DNA of 64,000 nt from Agelaius tricolor (taxonomy: Eukaryota; Chordata; Aves; Passeriformes; Icteridae). Shown piece by piece: positions 36,501 to 58,620 of the stretch. The DNA is taken from the NCBI GenBank assembly GCA_023055355.1, contig JALJCS010000036.1, forward strand, positions 124,001-188,000, written 5' to 3'. The stretch's first letter is position 1; every line of letters starts with the position of its first letter. Under the pieces are notes generated by a model. The model did not search any database. It saw nothing but the letters and a program-made list of their open reading frames with translations, and was not told where the DNA came from. The translations under genes and the position numbers were made by a program.

Positions 36501-38925
36501 GTTTGGGAAGTGCCTCACCCATAGACCCGCCAGGGGCAAGTCACCCCTTCCCATCCCACTGCCTCGCTCAGCCCTGAAAGGGTTAAACCCTGGGGGCTGT
36601 GCACACAGGAGGGGACCTCTGAGATCAGTCTGTGTGTTCTGGGGGGGATCTGTGCTGGCAGCATCAGCTCTCACCTCGATGTGCTCCTTGGTGATGAGCC
36701 AGGGCCGGTGCGCCAGCAGCTTGTTGATCTCGTTGAGGTTCTGGAGTTTTTGGGGGGCACAGTGCAGCCCCTGCAGCCATGCAGGGCTGCCCCCCACCTG
36801 TAGGAACTCCCTCATGTGCAAGCCCACCAGGTAAGAGCACCGGTGCCGGGCTGCTGCCTGCGGGGGGAGCCAGCAGTCAGCCCCAGCCCTGCCGGGGGAC
36901 CCAACCCTGCTACAAGCCCCCAAAGAAGCCAAGGCAGGGAGCCCGCTCGTCCCACGTCACTCCTGGAGGATTTTCCCTGGGGATGTGACTTCCAGACAGG
37001 GGGATTTCCCCCCTCACTATCAGTGCCAGTCCCCGGGGGCCTGGAGGGAGGGTGTTGGGGTACCCTGGGTGGGCACCAGCCCCAAAGGGGTTTGGGATGT
37101 CAGATCAGAAAGGGGCCCATCTCTGGGGTCCCAAATGCCTCCTGAGCAGCAGTGCTGGGACCCCACACAGCCCCTGTGTCCCCACAACACGCCCAGGGCC
37201 CCACTGCTCACCATGATGGCAATGTAGTGGCGCTTGTGGTAGGGCAGGGGCCCGTCCATGCACAGCAGGAGGTACTGGGTCTTCCAGAAGCTGCTGAGGT
37301 ACTGGGGGTGCAGCCCCATGACCATGGCGACGTGGTCCACCCTGCCTGCTGAGACGAAGGCCTTGAGGAGCTGGTGCAGGCTGCTCTCCCCGCCTTCCTG
37401 CGGGATCTGCACGAGGAGGAGAGGAGGGAAGTGAAGGGCTGCGAGCTCTTCCCAACCTCCCCTTACCTAATGGAGGCCCCCCCAAGAAGCAGGAGCCCAA
37501 GAGCACCAAGGCTGGATCCTCACCCCACTGGAAGCGCCCTGCCTCCGGAACGGACACCGCCGGGCGCCCCCACTGCCCGCGTCCCCCCTGCCAGCCCCGG
37601 GGGGCACAGGGGGCTCGGGGGTCTCCATGACAGAACCCACACAGCCCGTCCTGCTCAGTCTGTGCGCTGGGTTGTTTGTTTGGGCTCTGCAGTGCGAGGG
37701 AGGAGGAGATGGGGGTCAGCCCCCAGCGCAGTGACGAAACCACGGCGCTATCTCTGCCCAAGGCGGAACATCTGGAGCAGTGAATGTGGGTGCTGAGATA
37801 GGGCTCAGGTGCCCTGGGGATGTCAGGGCAGAATGTTGGGGTCGGGCAGGGCAAGGGTGTGGATCTCCGAATCACAGGGGAAACACAGATGTGTCTGGCT
37901 GAATGGGGAAACTGAGGCACAGGCAGGGCAAGCAAACACCAGGGTGAAATACAGCTGTTCCCCTAATCTCCAGGAAGACCCCCCCACAATGCCACAAGGA
38001 TCCTTCTGCAGTGGGTGACCCCTCTCCACCCCATCCTCAGCATCCCATCCCCACCAGGCACTAGGAGTCGGGGGGTTGGGAATCCTTCCACGGCAGGGAA
38101 GGGTGAAGGAGCCCCCAGCAGGGAAGAGACCCCACCCAAGCCAATCCTCATCGCTTTACCTCTCCCAGGGGAATGAAGGTGCTGGGGCCCCTCGCCAGCT
38201 CCCGGGCAGCCTCAATTCCTCTTTCCTAGGAAGGAAGGCAGAGCCGGGAGTCAGCGGAGCCCGGGAACGTCCCCGTCGGCGTCACCGGAAGGGGTGACTC
38301 AGGCGGACACCGGCAGGGGCCGCGGGGCCGTGTCCCCACACCCTCTGCGTCAGGCTGGCCTGATGAAACCGGGCTGCGATGTTGCTGCGCTGTGTGACAC
38401 AGCGGGACAGCCACCTGTGACACCGCTGCGAGCGCGGGGCACCTCCGCCACGGGACAGCAGCGAGAAACGGGGCACGGGACGGCACTGGGCATCGGGAGC
38501 AGCCACGGCACCCTGCCTGCGGCCTCCTCCGGGGTCCCACTAACCCTCCCTGGGCACAAAACGCCACTGAACATCACGATTTCCCCCCGCACTTGAAGGG
38601 CTGCCCCTGCTCCAAGCACGGGGTTCGGGTCCTTTCTGCCCCACACTCCTCGGGGCTGGAGCTCCCGTGTGCGGCCAAAGGGCTGCTCCTGTCCCTGCCG
38701 CTTTCGGGACATGTCCCGGCTCCTCCCCTCCCTGCCGCCCGGCGGGGCGGGCAGCGGGGCACGGCCCCGGCGCCTCTCCGAGGGACGCCCGTGCGGGCTG
38801 CGCCGTGTGCGCTCGGGGACGGGGCGGTACAGCCCGGGAGCCCTTACCTGGCCGCCCCGCCGGGCCCCGCAGCCCCGGTGCTCCTCCAGCCCCGCGGGGC
38901 TGCACGGCGAGCCGGCGACCAGCAT
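33562..38925 (-). CDS. SESN2: Sestrin-2, stress-induced leucine sensor
   Basis: Ten coding exons join in phase to give 473 aa (human 480): 38,848-38,925; 38,160-38,225; 37,212-37,406; 36,675-36,857; 36,200-36,409; 35,316-35,466; 35,032-35,147; 34,504-34,694; 33,733-33,877; 33,562-33,648. All introns are GT-AG. The start fits the human N-terminus (Met-aliphatic-Val-Ala). The N-terminal peroxiredoxin-like half keeps Cys120, Tyr122 and His127 (human 125/127/132). The C-terminal half keeps the leucine-pocket residues Thr367, Tyr368, Arg383, Trp437 and Glu444, and the GATOR2-contact pair Asp399-Asp400. Known role: cytosolic sestrins bind GATOR2 and restrain mTORC1 when leucine is low, and support antioxidant responses. 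The linker (about residues 214-294) is the least conserved part. SESN1 and SESN3 are less likely, because N-terminus, exon layout and neighbours fit SESN2. The frame is intact. Confidence 0.97.
33921..34130 (-). mobile_element. CR1 fragment in SESN2 intron 8
   Basis: CATAGAATCCAGAATGGTTTG followed by CCATGGGCAGCAACACCTTCC and CTGGCCTTGGGCACTGCC is a reversed CR1 3' end. Together with the adjacent minisatellite it makes up most of this 626-bp intron. Confidence 0.9.
34234..34490. repeat. 53-bp minisatellite touching a SESN2 splice donor
   Basis: Five tandem copies of a 53-57 bp unit run from CTGCTCCTGCCCTTCCCAAG through AAAGCCCAGCCAGGTTAACC to CAGGAC. The last copy is incomplete. The array stops about 14 bases from the exon 8 boundary at 34,504, so it begins almost at the 5' splice site. 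The three right-hand copies share the same small deletions, which suggests recent local spread. Copy number probably varies between individuals. Confidence 0.9.
35705..36136 (+). mobile_element. CR1 fragment in SESN2 intron 5
   Basis: The element runs forward from GGGTGTTCAGCCTGGAGAAG through GGACAAGGGGGAATGGCTTC and GGGAAGGAATCCTTCCCTGTG to a decayed terminus near 36,136. It fills most of the intron between SESN2 exons 5 and 6. It is antisense to the gene. Confidence 0.9.
38295..38369. promoter_or_regulatory. SESN2: AP-1 and ATF4-type motifs in SESN2 intron 1
   Basis: TGACTCA at 38,295-38,301 is a perfect AP-1 core. TGATGAAAC at 38,361-38,369 fits the C/EBP-ATF response element form TGATGNAAN. 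SESN2 is an established ATF4 and stress-kinase target in mammals. Short motifs of this kind also arise by chance, and function here is inferred. Confidence 0.35.
38706..38717. promoter_or_regulatory. SESN2: p53-type palindromic half-site in SESN2 intron 1
   Basis: GGGACATGTCCC is a perfect 12-bp palindrome. Its centre, GGACATGTCC, fits the p53 decamer RRRCWWGYYY. It lies 131 bases inside the first intron, within the CpG island. Sestrins 1 and 2 are established p53 targets. No good second decamer lies next to it, so it may be a half-site or chance. Confidence 0.4.
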
Positions 38926-39210
38926 CACGTTGGGGCTGGGCGGTGGGGACAGCCCGGGACGGCCCCGGTCCCCCCCGGTCCCCGCAGCGACCCCCGGGAC
39001 CCCGCGCCCGCCACGGTTACATAGCACGGGGCGGGGACACGCCCCCCGCCCGTCTCGACCAATGGGAGCTCGCGGGCGTGACCACTCAGCAACAATCAGA
39101 CCAATGACAATACGGGGCGGGGCCAGACGCAGCCATCGGGGCCGGCCGCGCTTCCCGACCCCGCGCCCGGGGCCAGAGAGAAACCGGGCCGAGCCAAACA
39201 CCGGGCACGG
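38926..39210 (-). promoter_or_regulatory. SESN2: SESN2 CpG-island promoter
   Basis: This GC- and CpG-rich DNA lies upstream of the SESN2 start codon at 38,925 and has no TATA box. It contains a GGGGACACGCCCCCC block near 39,033. Two CCAAT pentamers are written on the plus strand, near 39,059 and 39,101. The island continues through exon 1 into intron 1, to about 38,640. The transcription start site is not readable from sequence alone. Confidence 0.65.
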
Positions 39211-39214
39211 GCAT

Positions 39215-39718
39215 CACAGGGATATGGAACTGCTGGAGTGAGCCCAGGGGAGGAAAAAATGCTCCAAGGAGGGCTGGAACCCTCTGCACTGGAGAAAGAC
39301 GGGGAGAGCTGAAGGTGTTCAGCCTGGAGAAGGCTCTGGGGAAACCTTAGAGCCCATTCCAGAGCCTAAAAGGGCTCCAGAAGAGCTGGAAAGGGACTTG
39401 GGAAAAGGGCCTGAAGTGCCAGGACAAGGGGGAATGGCTTCCTGCTGCCAGAAGGGAGGGATAGATGGGATATTGGGAAGGAATCCTTCCCTGTGAGGGT
39501 GGCAGGCCCTGGCACAGGGTGCCCAGAGAAGCTGTGGCTGCCCCTGGATCCCTGCAAGTGTCCAAGGCCAGGCTGGACAGGTGGATGGAAGGTGGGACGC
39601 TTCCACCATACCTTCCACCTGGGATGGTGGAACGTGTCCTTGCCCATCAGAGGGGGGCAGAACAAGATGAGCTTCAAGATCTCTTCCAATCAAAATGGTC
39701 TGGGATTCTCTTGACTCT
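39215..39718 (+). mobile_element. CR1 LINE 3' fragment beside the SESN2 promoter
   Basis: This forward copy starts with GATATGGAACTGCTGGAGTG and passes through GGTGTTCAGCCTGGAGAAGG and GGACAAGGGGGAATGGCTTC. It ends at AATGGTCTGGGATTCTC. It is about 500 bp long and shares its 5' breakpoint region with the copy at 48,440. Confidence 0.9.
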
Positions 39719-39755
39719 TTCACTGGGTTTGGTGTTTCTCCAAAGGGACAGAAGG

Positions 39756-39784
39756 AAAAAAAAAAAAAAAAAAAAAAAAAAAAA
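39756..39784. repeat. Poly(A) tract
   Basis: An uninterrupted run of 29 A residues lies about 40 bases downstream of the CR1 end. CR1 elements lack poly(A) tails, so it is not part of that copy. No upstream retrogene sequence was recognised. Confidence 0.9.
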
Positions 39785-40387
39785 CGTGAAAAGAAGGGAT
39801 AAAAATCCACCCTCACAACCATGGGCTGTCCCAGACACAGCATTGGTGCTGCCTGACAGCCCAGCAAACAGGAGTCACTGCACAAACAGCTCAGGCCTCT
39901 CCTGGCAACAGCCTCCTCTGGCTCCGGGCTGAGCTCCTGCCAGCAGGGGAACGTCAGTGCTCCTTGGCACTGCAGTGCCAGCCGCACAGCCCACGGCTGC
40001 AACAGCCACCCTCAGCACAGCCCACAGGCCCAGCCTCTGCATGCAGGAGGGCACAGCCACTTGGGAACGTCCCTGGGCATTGCTCCTGGTCCTTGTCCTT
40101 TCCTGGGGCTATTTTTAGGGTGTTTTGCAAATACAGCTCTGTGCTGAGGCTGTGGACTCTGGGTGCCTCTGGCCAGCTCAAGGTTTCCACTTCTGTATTT
40201 CCAGTTGTGTCATTTCAGAGGCACGATTTGGGGGCTTCATTTCATATGATCCAGGGTCAGAGGTGCTGGTTTAGCCTCTGTCACCCCAGTCCAGCTGTGT
40301 CACCTGCTCCTTCAGCACTGCCACACCCCACAGAGCTGCAGGACAGGGGCACAAGCAGAGGTACTGCTGGTCACCAGCCAGCCCTGG

Positions 40388-40540
40388 GGCTGCCCAAAGA
40401 AGCTGTGGCTGCAAGTGCCCAAAGCCAGGCTGGACAGGGCTTGGAGCAACCTGGGACAGTGGGAGCTGTCCCTGCCCGTGGCAGGGGGAGGAACAAGATG
40501 AGCTTTAAGGCCTCTTCTAACCCAAACCATTCCATGATGA
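40388..40540 (+). mobile_element. CR1 LINE 3' fragment
   Basis: GAAGCTGTGGCTGCAAGTGCC, then CCTGCCCGTGGCAGGGGGAG and ending in CTAACCCAAACCATTCCATG, is a forward CR1 3' end. Confidence 0.9.
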
Positions 40541-41147
40541 CTCTGCAGATCCACCTGAGGCCATGAGCTCTGTGTTTGCTCTGGCTGAACACATCAGCAT
40601 GAAGGGGAAAACACATCTCTTCCTTTGCATCAGCAAAAGCAACACAGAGCAAGCAAAGTGGGGGTGGCAGAGAGGGGGAGGCTGCCTCTGTTCTCCCTCC
40701 CCTTTCTGCTCCCCAAAAAGCTCTGGATATTAGAGGGACAGGGCTGTGGGTGTGCATCAGGCGATGATCCAGCTGGAGAGATGGGCTGGAGATGCTGCCA
40801 AATATTTAATACAAAAATATCCCATCAGAAGACACGAAGGGCTGTGCCAGGAGGACATTTGTCCCACAGACAAGTCCCACATGTCGAGCAGGGCTAGGAG
40901 GGGCCAAGCACTGCTGGGTGTGCACAGAGCTCTAGGTTCTGTGGCAGCACAGGATCCCCCACCTGTTCCTCACCCCTGCTCAGCACTAGGTTACCTGCAG
41001 CACTTTCCCCAGGTGGCTTCTGCTGGCTCGGGCTGTCAGCAGCATCCCCCTCCTGCACAGCAGCCTGCTGCAGGGAGCAGCTCACACCCTCCCAGGCTGG
41101 GAGCCAGGAGCAGGCCATGCTGGCCAGTGCAAAACAGCTTCAGCACC

Positions 41148-41290
41148 CCATAGAATCATGGAATTGTTCTGTTCAGAAAGCTCTCTACGATCATAGAGTT
41201 TAACTATTACCCCAAGATGGCCAAGGCCACCACTAACCCATGTCCCCAAGTGCCACATCTGTATGGCTCTTAAATCTCTCCAGGAACATA
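41148..41290 (-). mobile_element. CR1-family 3' fragment
   Basis: CCATAGAATCATGGAATTG, then CCAAGGCCACCACTAACCC and CCAAGTGCCACATCTG, match the reversed end of an older CR1 subfamily like that at 15.0 kb. Confidence 0.8.
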
Positions 41291-42272
41291 AAAACAAGCA
41301 ATGGTGGGTAATTATTTTGGGATTGACAGTGCTCTGGTTACCATCCTGCTGACTGGACAAGTCTGGTGCTCCAGGAAAGCTGAACAGCAAGGGAAGGTCA
41401 ATTGCTCAAGGTGTGTTACCTTACAGGGAGGTTGGCTGGGGACAACTCCTGCTTTTTTCAGCAGCTGGTGGTTTTGGGCAGCCCAGATTCTGAGGAGGAA
41501 GGGAAGCAGCAGAAACCATACAGGGACACTGAGGGAACACCTGGGGCAGGTAAGACATGGAAGATTGTTTCAGTGTCTCCTTTCCTTACATGCTCTGCTC
41601 GAAGATCAGCATGCTCCATGTACGCCAGGAGACTGGATACGAATAAGGAAAACAGTCAAAGCTAAAACCCCTTTAGACTCTCAGACCTCTGGAGATTTCC
41701 TTGGAAAAAGATGAGAGGCAGCCAAATTTTCTTCATGGAACTCTCATGGGAAAAGGGAAAACCTCCATGCCAAAGGAGCAGGTCCCTCTGTCGGTGCCAA
41801 TTGTATCCCCTTGCAAAGATCAGGAATACATCTTGTCAGATACAGCCGGATGGGTCCTGGGAAGCTGGATGTAACCAAGTAACCAGGATCCTAGCAACAG
41901 GCTTGATGGGAGGATTTAAAGATAGAAAAAAAAAGTAGGAGCAAAGCAAACAACGGGAAAATATTGTCTCATTCCCCAAACTCCCAACCCTAGAGCAGGA
42001 GATAAATCAGCTCCAGGCAGGGAGAGGTACTTTGGTTGTTTTGGTTTTTTCCCTTTTCAAAGCAAACAAAGTATCAGTCACAGATGAGGATTTTTTTAAA
42101 CCACTTTTACAGGTGTCATTTGTACAAATCAAAGCATCCCTTGAAAATCTCATCATTACAAACATACAAAGAAACGATGTTGGTGCTACAAATCAGCTAT
42201 GCAACGGCAGGAGCAATTTACCACGATTAAAAACCCTACTGAACAGTATTTACAGGGCCTTTCTCCCTCTTT

Positions 42273-42278
42273 TTTATT
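42273..42278 (-). terminator. FAM76A: Polyadenylation signal for FAM76A
   Basis: AATAAA on the minus strand is the first canonical hexamer after the FAM76A stop at 43,876. It implies a 3' UTR of about 1.6 kb. The intervening 42,280-43,875 has no other recognised feature. Confidence 0.55.
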
Positions 42279-43875
42279 TCTTTATGTTGAGGGAAGGAAA
42301 AAAGCAAAGCCCACAGTTAAAAAAACTCCCACCAATGCACTTCATTTTCTAAAAGTATAAAACTGGGTGAGTTTTTGCCACACTCAGGCAAAGTGTAACA
42401 ATTTCTGGTTTTGCTTGTTTTCACATCAAAAGTCTCTTATAAAAACCAAAAACAAACCCATGGCAGTGTGCGATGAAATGTGCTCCTTCCATGCCAGAAG
42501 CCAACATCATCCCAAAAAAGTGCCTTTGAGTAAAATCAACTTTAGTAACAAATAAGAAACAAAAGGATGAAAAAAGTAATCACAAGCTCTAGTTAAAAGC
42601 TTCATCAAAGCCCTGACGGAGCAGCCGCCCTGCAGCAAAAGCACGAGCTCTCTCACCTACCTCCAGCCCCTGCCGGGGGTCTCCAAGCCCTGAGATGTTT
42701 CTCCGCTCCCTGACTGGCGGCCGGGATGTCGAGGAGCTCCTGCCAGCCCGGAGCTGTGTGGTGCTCCCCCTCCAAGTGCTTTTTATCCACCACCATCACC
42801 CCAAAAGAGGTGCCTGCGGGGACCTAGCCCAGCTGGTCTGGCTGTAAGGGTCAGTGGCAACCGTGCTGTTTTGGAGCAGCACATCCCTGGTACAGGGAAC
42901 TCTCATAGCCCTTTGATCCTGCTGGTTTGGAATCAGCAGTGAGAAAAATCCCTGGAGTGCCCCAAAAACCACTCCCCGGCTCGGGTTGCTGCCTGAGTAA
43001 GTGCTTTCCTGGAGCCAACCTGGCCCCTGCATCTGGAAGGGGCAGGGAAAGGGGGAAGAGAGGGAATATCCGAGCCTTGAGCTCTCTGTGTAAAGAAATG
43101 GAGTAAGAGACACTTGATCGCACCAAGCTGCAGAAATCATCAAAATCCCAGAGGTCACCACATAACCAGGGCACTGGGGGGGTGGGGGGAATTCTGGGTG
43201 GGTTGGGGGCTGTATCATTCCACTTTGGCTCCCAACCCAAAAGCTCTGATCAGAAAAACAAGGAAACACAAAACCAGGCAGTTTGGTTTGCCAAGTTGAC
43301 AGAGAAAATAAGAAAAAAACCAAAACAAAACACAAAAATCTTCCAAGATAAATACATGGCCCCCATTGTGGAAGCATCTTCAAAAAGCTGGATCAACTGT
43401 TGTCAGCAGTGGCACAACCTTCAAGGAATACCTGCTGGGCTGGTGAATTCTCAGCTCTCTTTTGAAGAAGGAACAGTTCAAGGGAAAAAAAAAATCCAGC
43501 TCCCATCACACGCAGCTCCCACTTTATCTGCAGAACAACTGGCCATGGCAATTCCCTCACAGCAGCAGGATGGGAACCAGCAAGGAGCCACTAATGCAGC
43601 AGGTTCCTGTTTGCTCATGGAAAGGGCTGGCAGTGGTAGCAACTGGTTAGGAAAGGATTTCTTCCAGAAAACAGTACTTCAGGGGGGATTTAGGAAGGCT
43701 GGGACCTCTCCCCATGGACTGAAACTGGCCACACTCAAGCATGCTGTCAGAAGGTAACACGCACCAGGAATCCCAGGGAGTCCACAAGACAGAGGTTTGG
43801 GCTTCCAGCGATCCTGCAGGCCTCCCACACTCCTCAGCTACTGCTGGGGAAAGCTCCCAGGCTGGGGGCTTGGCT

Positions 43876-56340
<12,465 letters not shown>

Positions 56341-56344
56341 ACTG

Positions 56345-56690
56345 GGGCGGGGCCAGACAGGGCTGGGATGGACAGGGATGGACACGGACATGGCCAGAGA
56401 GCCTGGGCTGGACATGGACAGGGCCGGAGAGCCTGGGCTGGACAGGGCTGGGCATGGCTGGAGAGCCTGGAATAGACAGGGCTGGACAGGGTCGGAGAGC
56501 CTGGGATGGACATGGCCGGACTGGGCTGGGCTGGGCTGAAGTGGGCCAAGGCTGGGAAAAGAGGCTGAGCTGGGCTGGGCCAGGCCAGGCCAGGGTCGAG
56601 TGGGGCTGAGCTGAGCCTGGACAGTGCTGAGAGAAGGGCCTGAGCTGAGCTGGGTCGAGGAAAGAGCTGAGGGCAGGGTGAAGGGCTGGT
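56345..56690. repeat. GC-rich minisatellite upstream of FAM76A
   Basis: Degenerate tandem units of about 32-36 bases share GGAGAGCCTGGGCTGGACA and recur at least four times. They pass into simpler GGGCTGGGCTGAGC-type repeats. The array adjoins the CpG island. Confidence 0.75.
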
Positions 56691-57974
56691 GGCAGGGCTA
56701 AAGCAGAACCAGGTGAAAGGGAGATCCACGGCTGCGGAGCAGTGTGGGAGCTGGCGCAGGCTGGGCTGGGGAGAGGAGCTGCTGCAGGGAGGGAGGGCTC
56801 TGTGGAGGTGGGTGAGGAGGGTCAGCACTGCAGGAAGGAAGGAAGGGAGCCCAGGAATGCAGGGAGGAGGAGGCATCTCCGCCTTGAGATGGAGGTGAAA
56901 GGAGCAGAGGCACCACTCCAGGGAGGGCTGGAGACACCAGCAGGGCAGGGGCAGTGGGAATGCCGTGGCTGGAGGCTGTGTCTGCAGGGAAAGGAAAACC
57001 GCCATGTGAACGTGCTTCCTCTCTCGTGTGCCTCCAGCAGCTGCAGCTGCTCACCCACGGCACAGCCTGGCTGATTTCACAGCTGGACCTGCCCCTCGTG
57101 GGCAGCAGGGCAGAGCAAACTGCAGCGCCCTGTGCTCACACCGCAGACTGGGAGAGCTCCAGGTGGGAACAGGGAGGAGATTTGGCCCCATTTCCTTCCG
57201 GGAATGAGGCTGGACTCAAGCTGCTGCAGCAAGGACAGATCATACACTGCACATATGAAATAACTGTTCTTTTTTTAATCATGTAGTTGTCATTTTGTAC
57301 AACGTGACACAGAACAGGTGCTTTGAGAAACGGGGGAAATTAAGGCGTTTTGGTGTTAAAAGTTCATTCTAAATCCAAGATGGAATGAGCAAAAGGCAGC
57401 AACTGCTCACAGTTGTGTGATCTGCTCCATTTGCTGGATGTTCTTGTGCTCCTACACCCTTCCCTCTTTCTCACACCTTAAGGGATACCTTAAACCTTTG
57501 GGAAACTTCTGTCCTTACCTTTTTTCCTACACCAGATGACAGAGCATTCCCGGTCCTGGCTGGTGCAAGCGGTGAAGCTGAAATCTGAGCTGCTTAGGCT
57601 TTCCCAAGAAGGACTGGGGGAGTGTCTTGGGTTTTTAGCTTGGCTGCGTGGGTGTGCATAATGAACCGGAATTCTGCTGTGCTTGGCTACCTCGGGGACT
57701 CGTTTTAATCACCGGGCAAATGTGCTGTGTGTAGGAGAAATACTTAATTTCATGACAGGAGTTGCATTGTGCTGGATGCCGGGCTGTGATTGGGAAATGT
57801 CCGTCGGTGGGAAGCAGGAGGCAGAGCTGGGATGCAGGGAACGCTCCCTCCTCGCTGCTCGGGGCTGCTCCGGGGGCGGGCTCTGCGGGAGGAGGAGGGC
57901 TGGGGATGCTCACATTTGGGGCTTTGACAGCGCACCTGGAGAGGGGCAGCGCAGCCTGCGCTCTGGTACGGTAA

Positions 57975-58255
57975 ATCGTGGAGTCCTGAAATGGTTTGGG
58001 TTGGAAGGGACCTTAAAGAGCACCCAGTGCCACCCCTGCCACGGCAGGGACACCTCAAACTGTCCCAGGCTGCTCCCAGCCCTGTCCAACCTGGCCTGAG
58101 ACGCTTGCAGGGGTAAGGCAGCCACAGCTGCTCTGGGCACCCCTTGCAAGGGCCTCTCCACCTTCACAGCAAAGAAATTTTTCCTAAAATAAAATCTAAC
58201 CCTCCCCTTTTTTAGTTTGAATCCATTCCCCCTTAACCTGTCAATTAAAACCTAA
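57975..58255 (-). mobile_element. CR1 LINE 3' fragment
   Basis: GTCCTGAAATGGTTTGGGTTG, then GGTTGGAAGGGACCTTAAAG and AATCCATTCCCCCTTAACC, form a reversed CR1 3' region. It extends further into the tail than most copies here. Confidence 0.92.
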
Positions 58256-58539
58256 AGATCGGGGAGGGGGGGTATGGAGTGGTGAATAGCTGGGGCTGAA
58301 GGAGAAGGAATGGTTTGAGAATGTGAACAACAAACCTGCCAGAGCAGCCACGGGTGCCAAGGGAGAAGCATTTGGCTGAGGGAGAGAGTTTGTAAAGCTG
58401 CTACTGAAGGAAGTGTGAGAAGAAACGCTTGGAAAGCCTCTGCCTCGGTGATTTTCCAGCAGAGCCACACTGGCAGCAAAGCAGTTCCAAGCCCTCAGAG
58501 TTTAGAAGGCTGCTCAGATCTATCAGATGCACTCTTTCA

Positions 58540-58620
58540 CTGTGGCATGGCTTGGGCTGGAAGGAATTGGAAAGATTATCTCTCTAATGCCCTGCCATGG
58601 GCAGGGACATCTATTTGTGC
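58540..58620 (-). mobile_element. Short CR1 remnant
   Basis: GGCATGGCTTGGGCTGGAAGG followed by CCTGCCATGGGCAGGGACATC is a diverged piece of reversed CR1 3' end. Confidence 0.7.

Larger units (their letters stand above)
39720..42272. other. Short intergenic region between FAM76A and SESN2
   Basis: The stretch contains the poly(A) tract and two CR1 fragments. I saw no conserved coding frame. It separates the probable FAM76A cleavage site near 42.25 kb from the SESN2 promoter. The two genes lie head-to-tail on one strand with only about 3 kb between them. Confidence 0.6.

Noticed and set aside
35790..36932. Single 380-aa minus-strand frame
   Set aside because: It mixes real SESN2 exon 4 coding (36,675-36,857) with introns, a CR1 fragment and out-of-phase exon 5 sequence. 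The spliced SESN2 model explains the real part.
38350..39201. 283-aa minus-strand frame over the SESN2 promoter
   Set aside because: This is a GC-driven frame across promoter, exon 1 and intron 1, in a different phase from the true SESN2 start.
39720..39784. Processed retrogene ending in the poly(A) tract
   Set aside because: Bases upstream of the tract show no transcript-like frame or recognisable gene.
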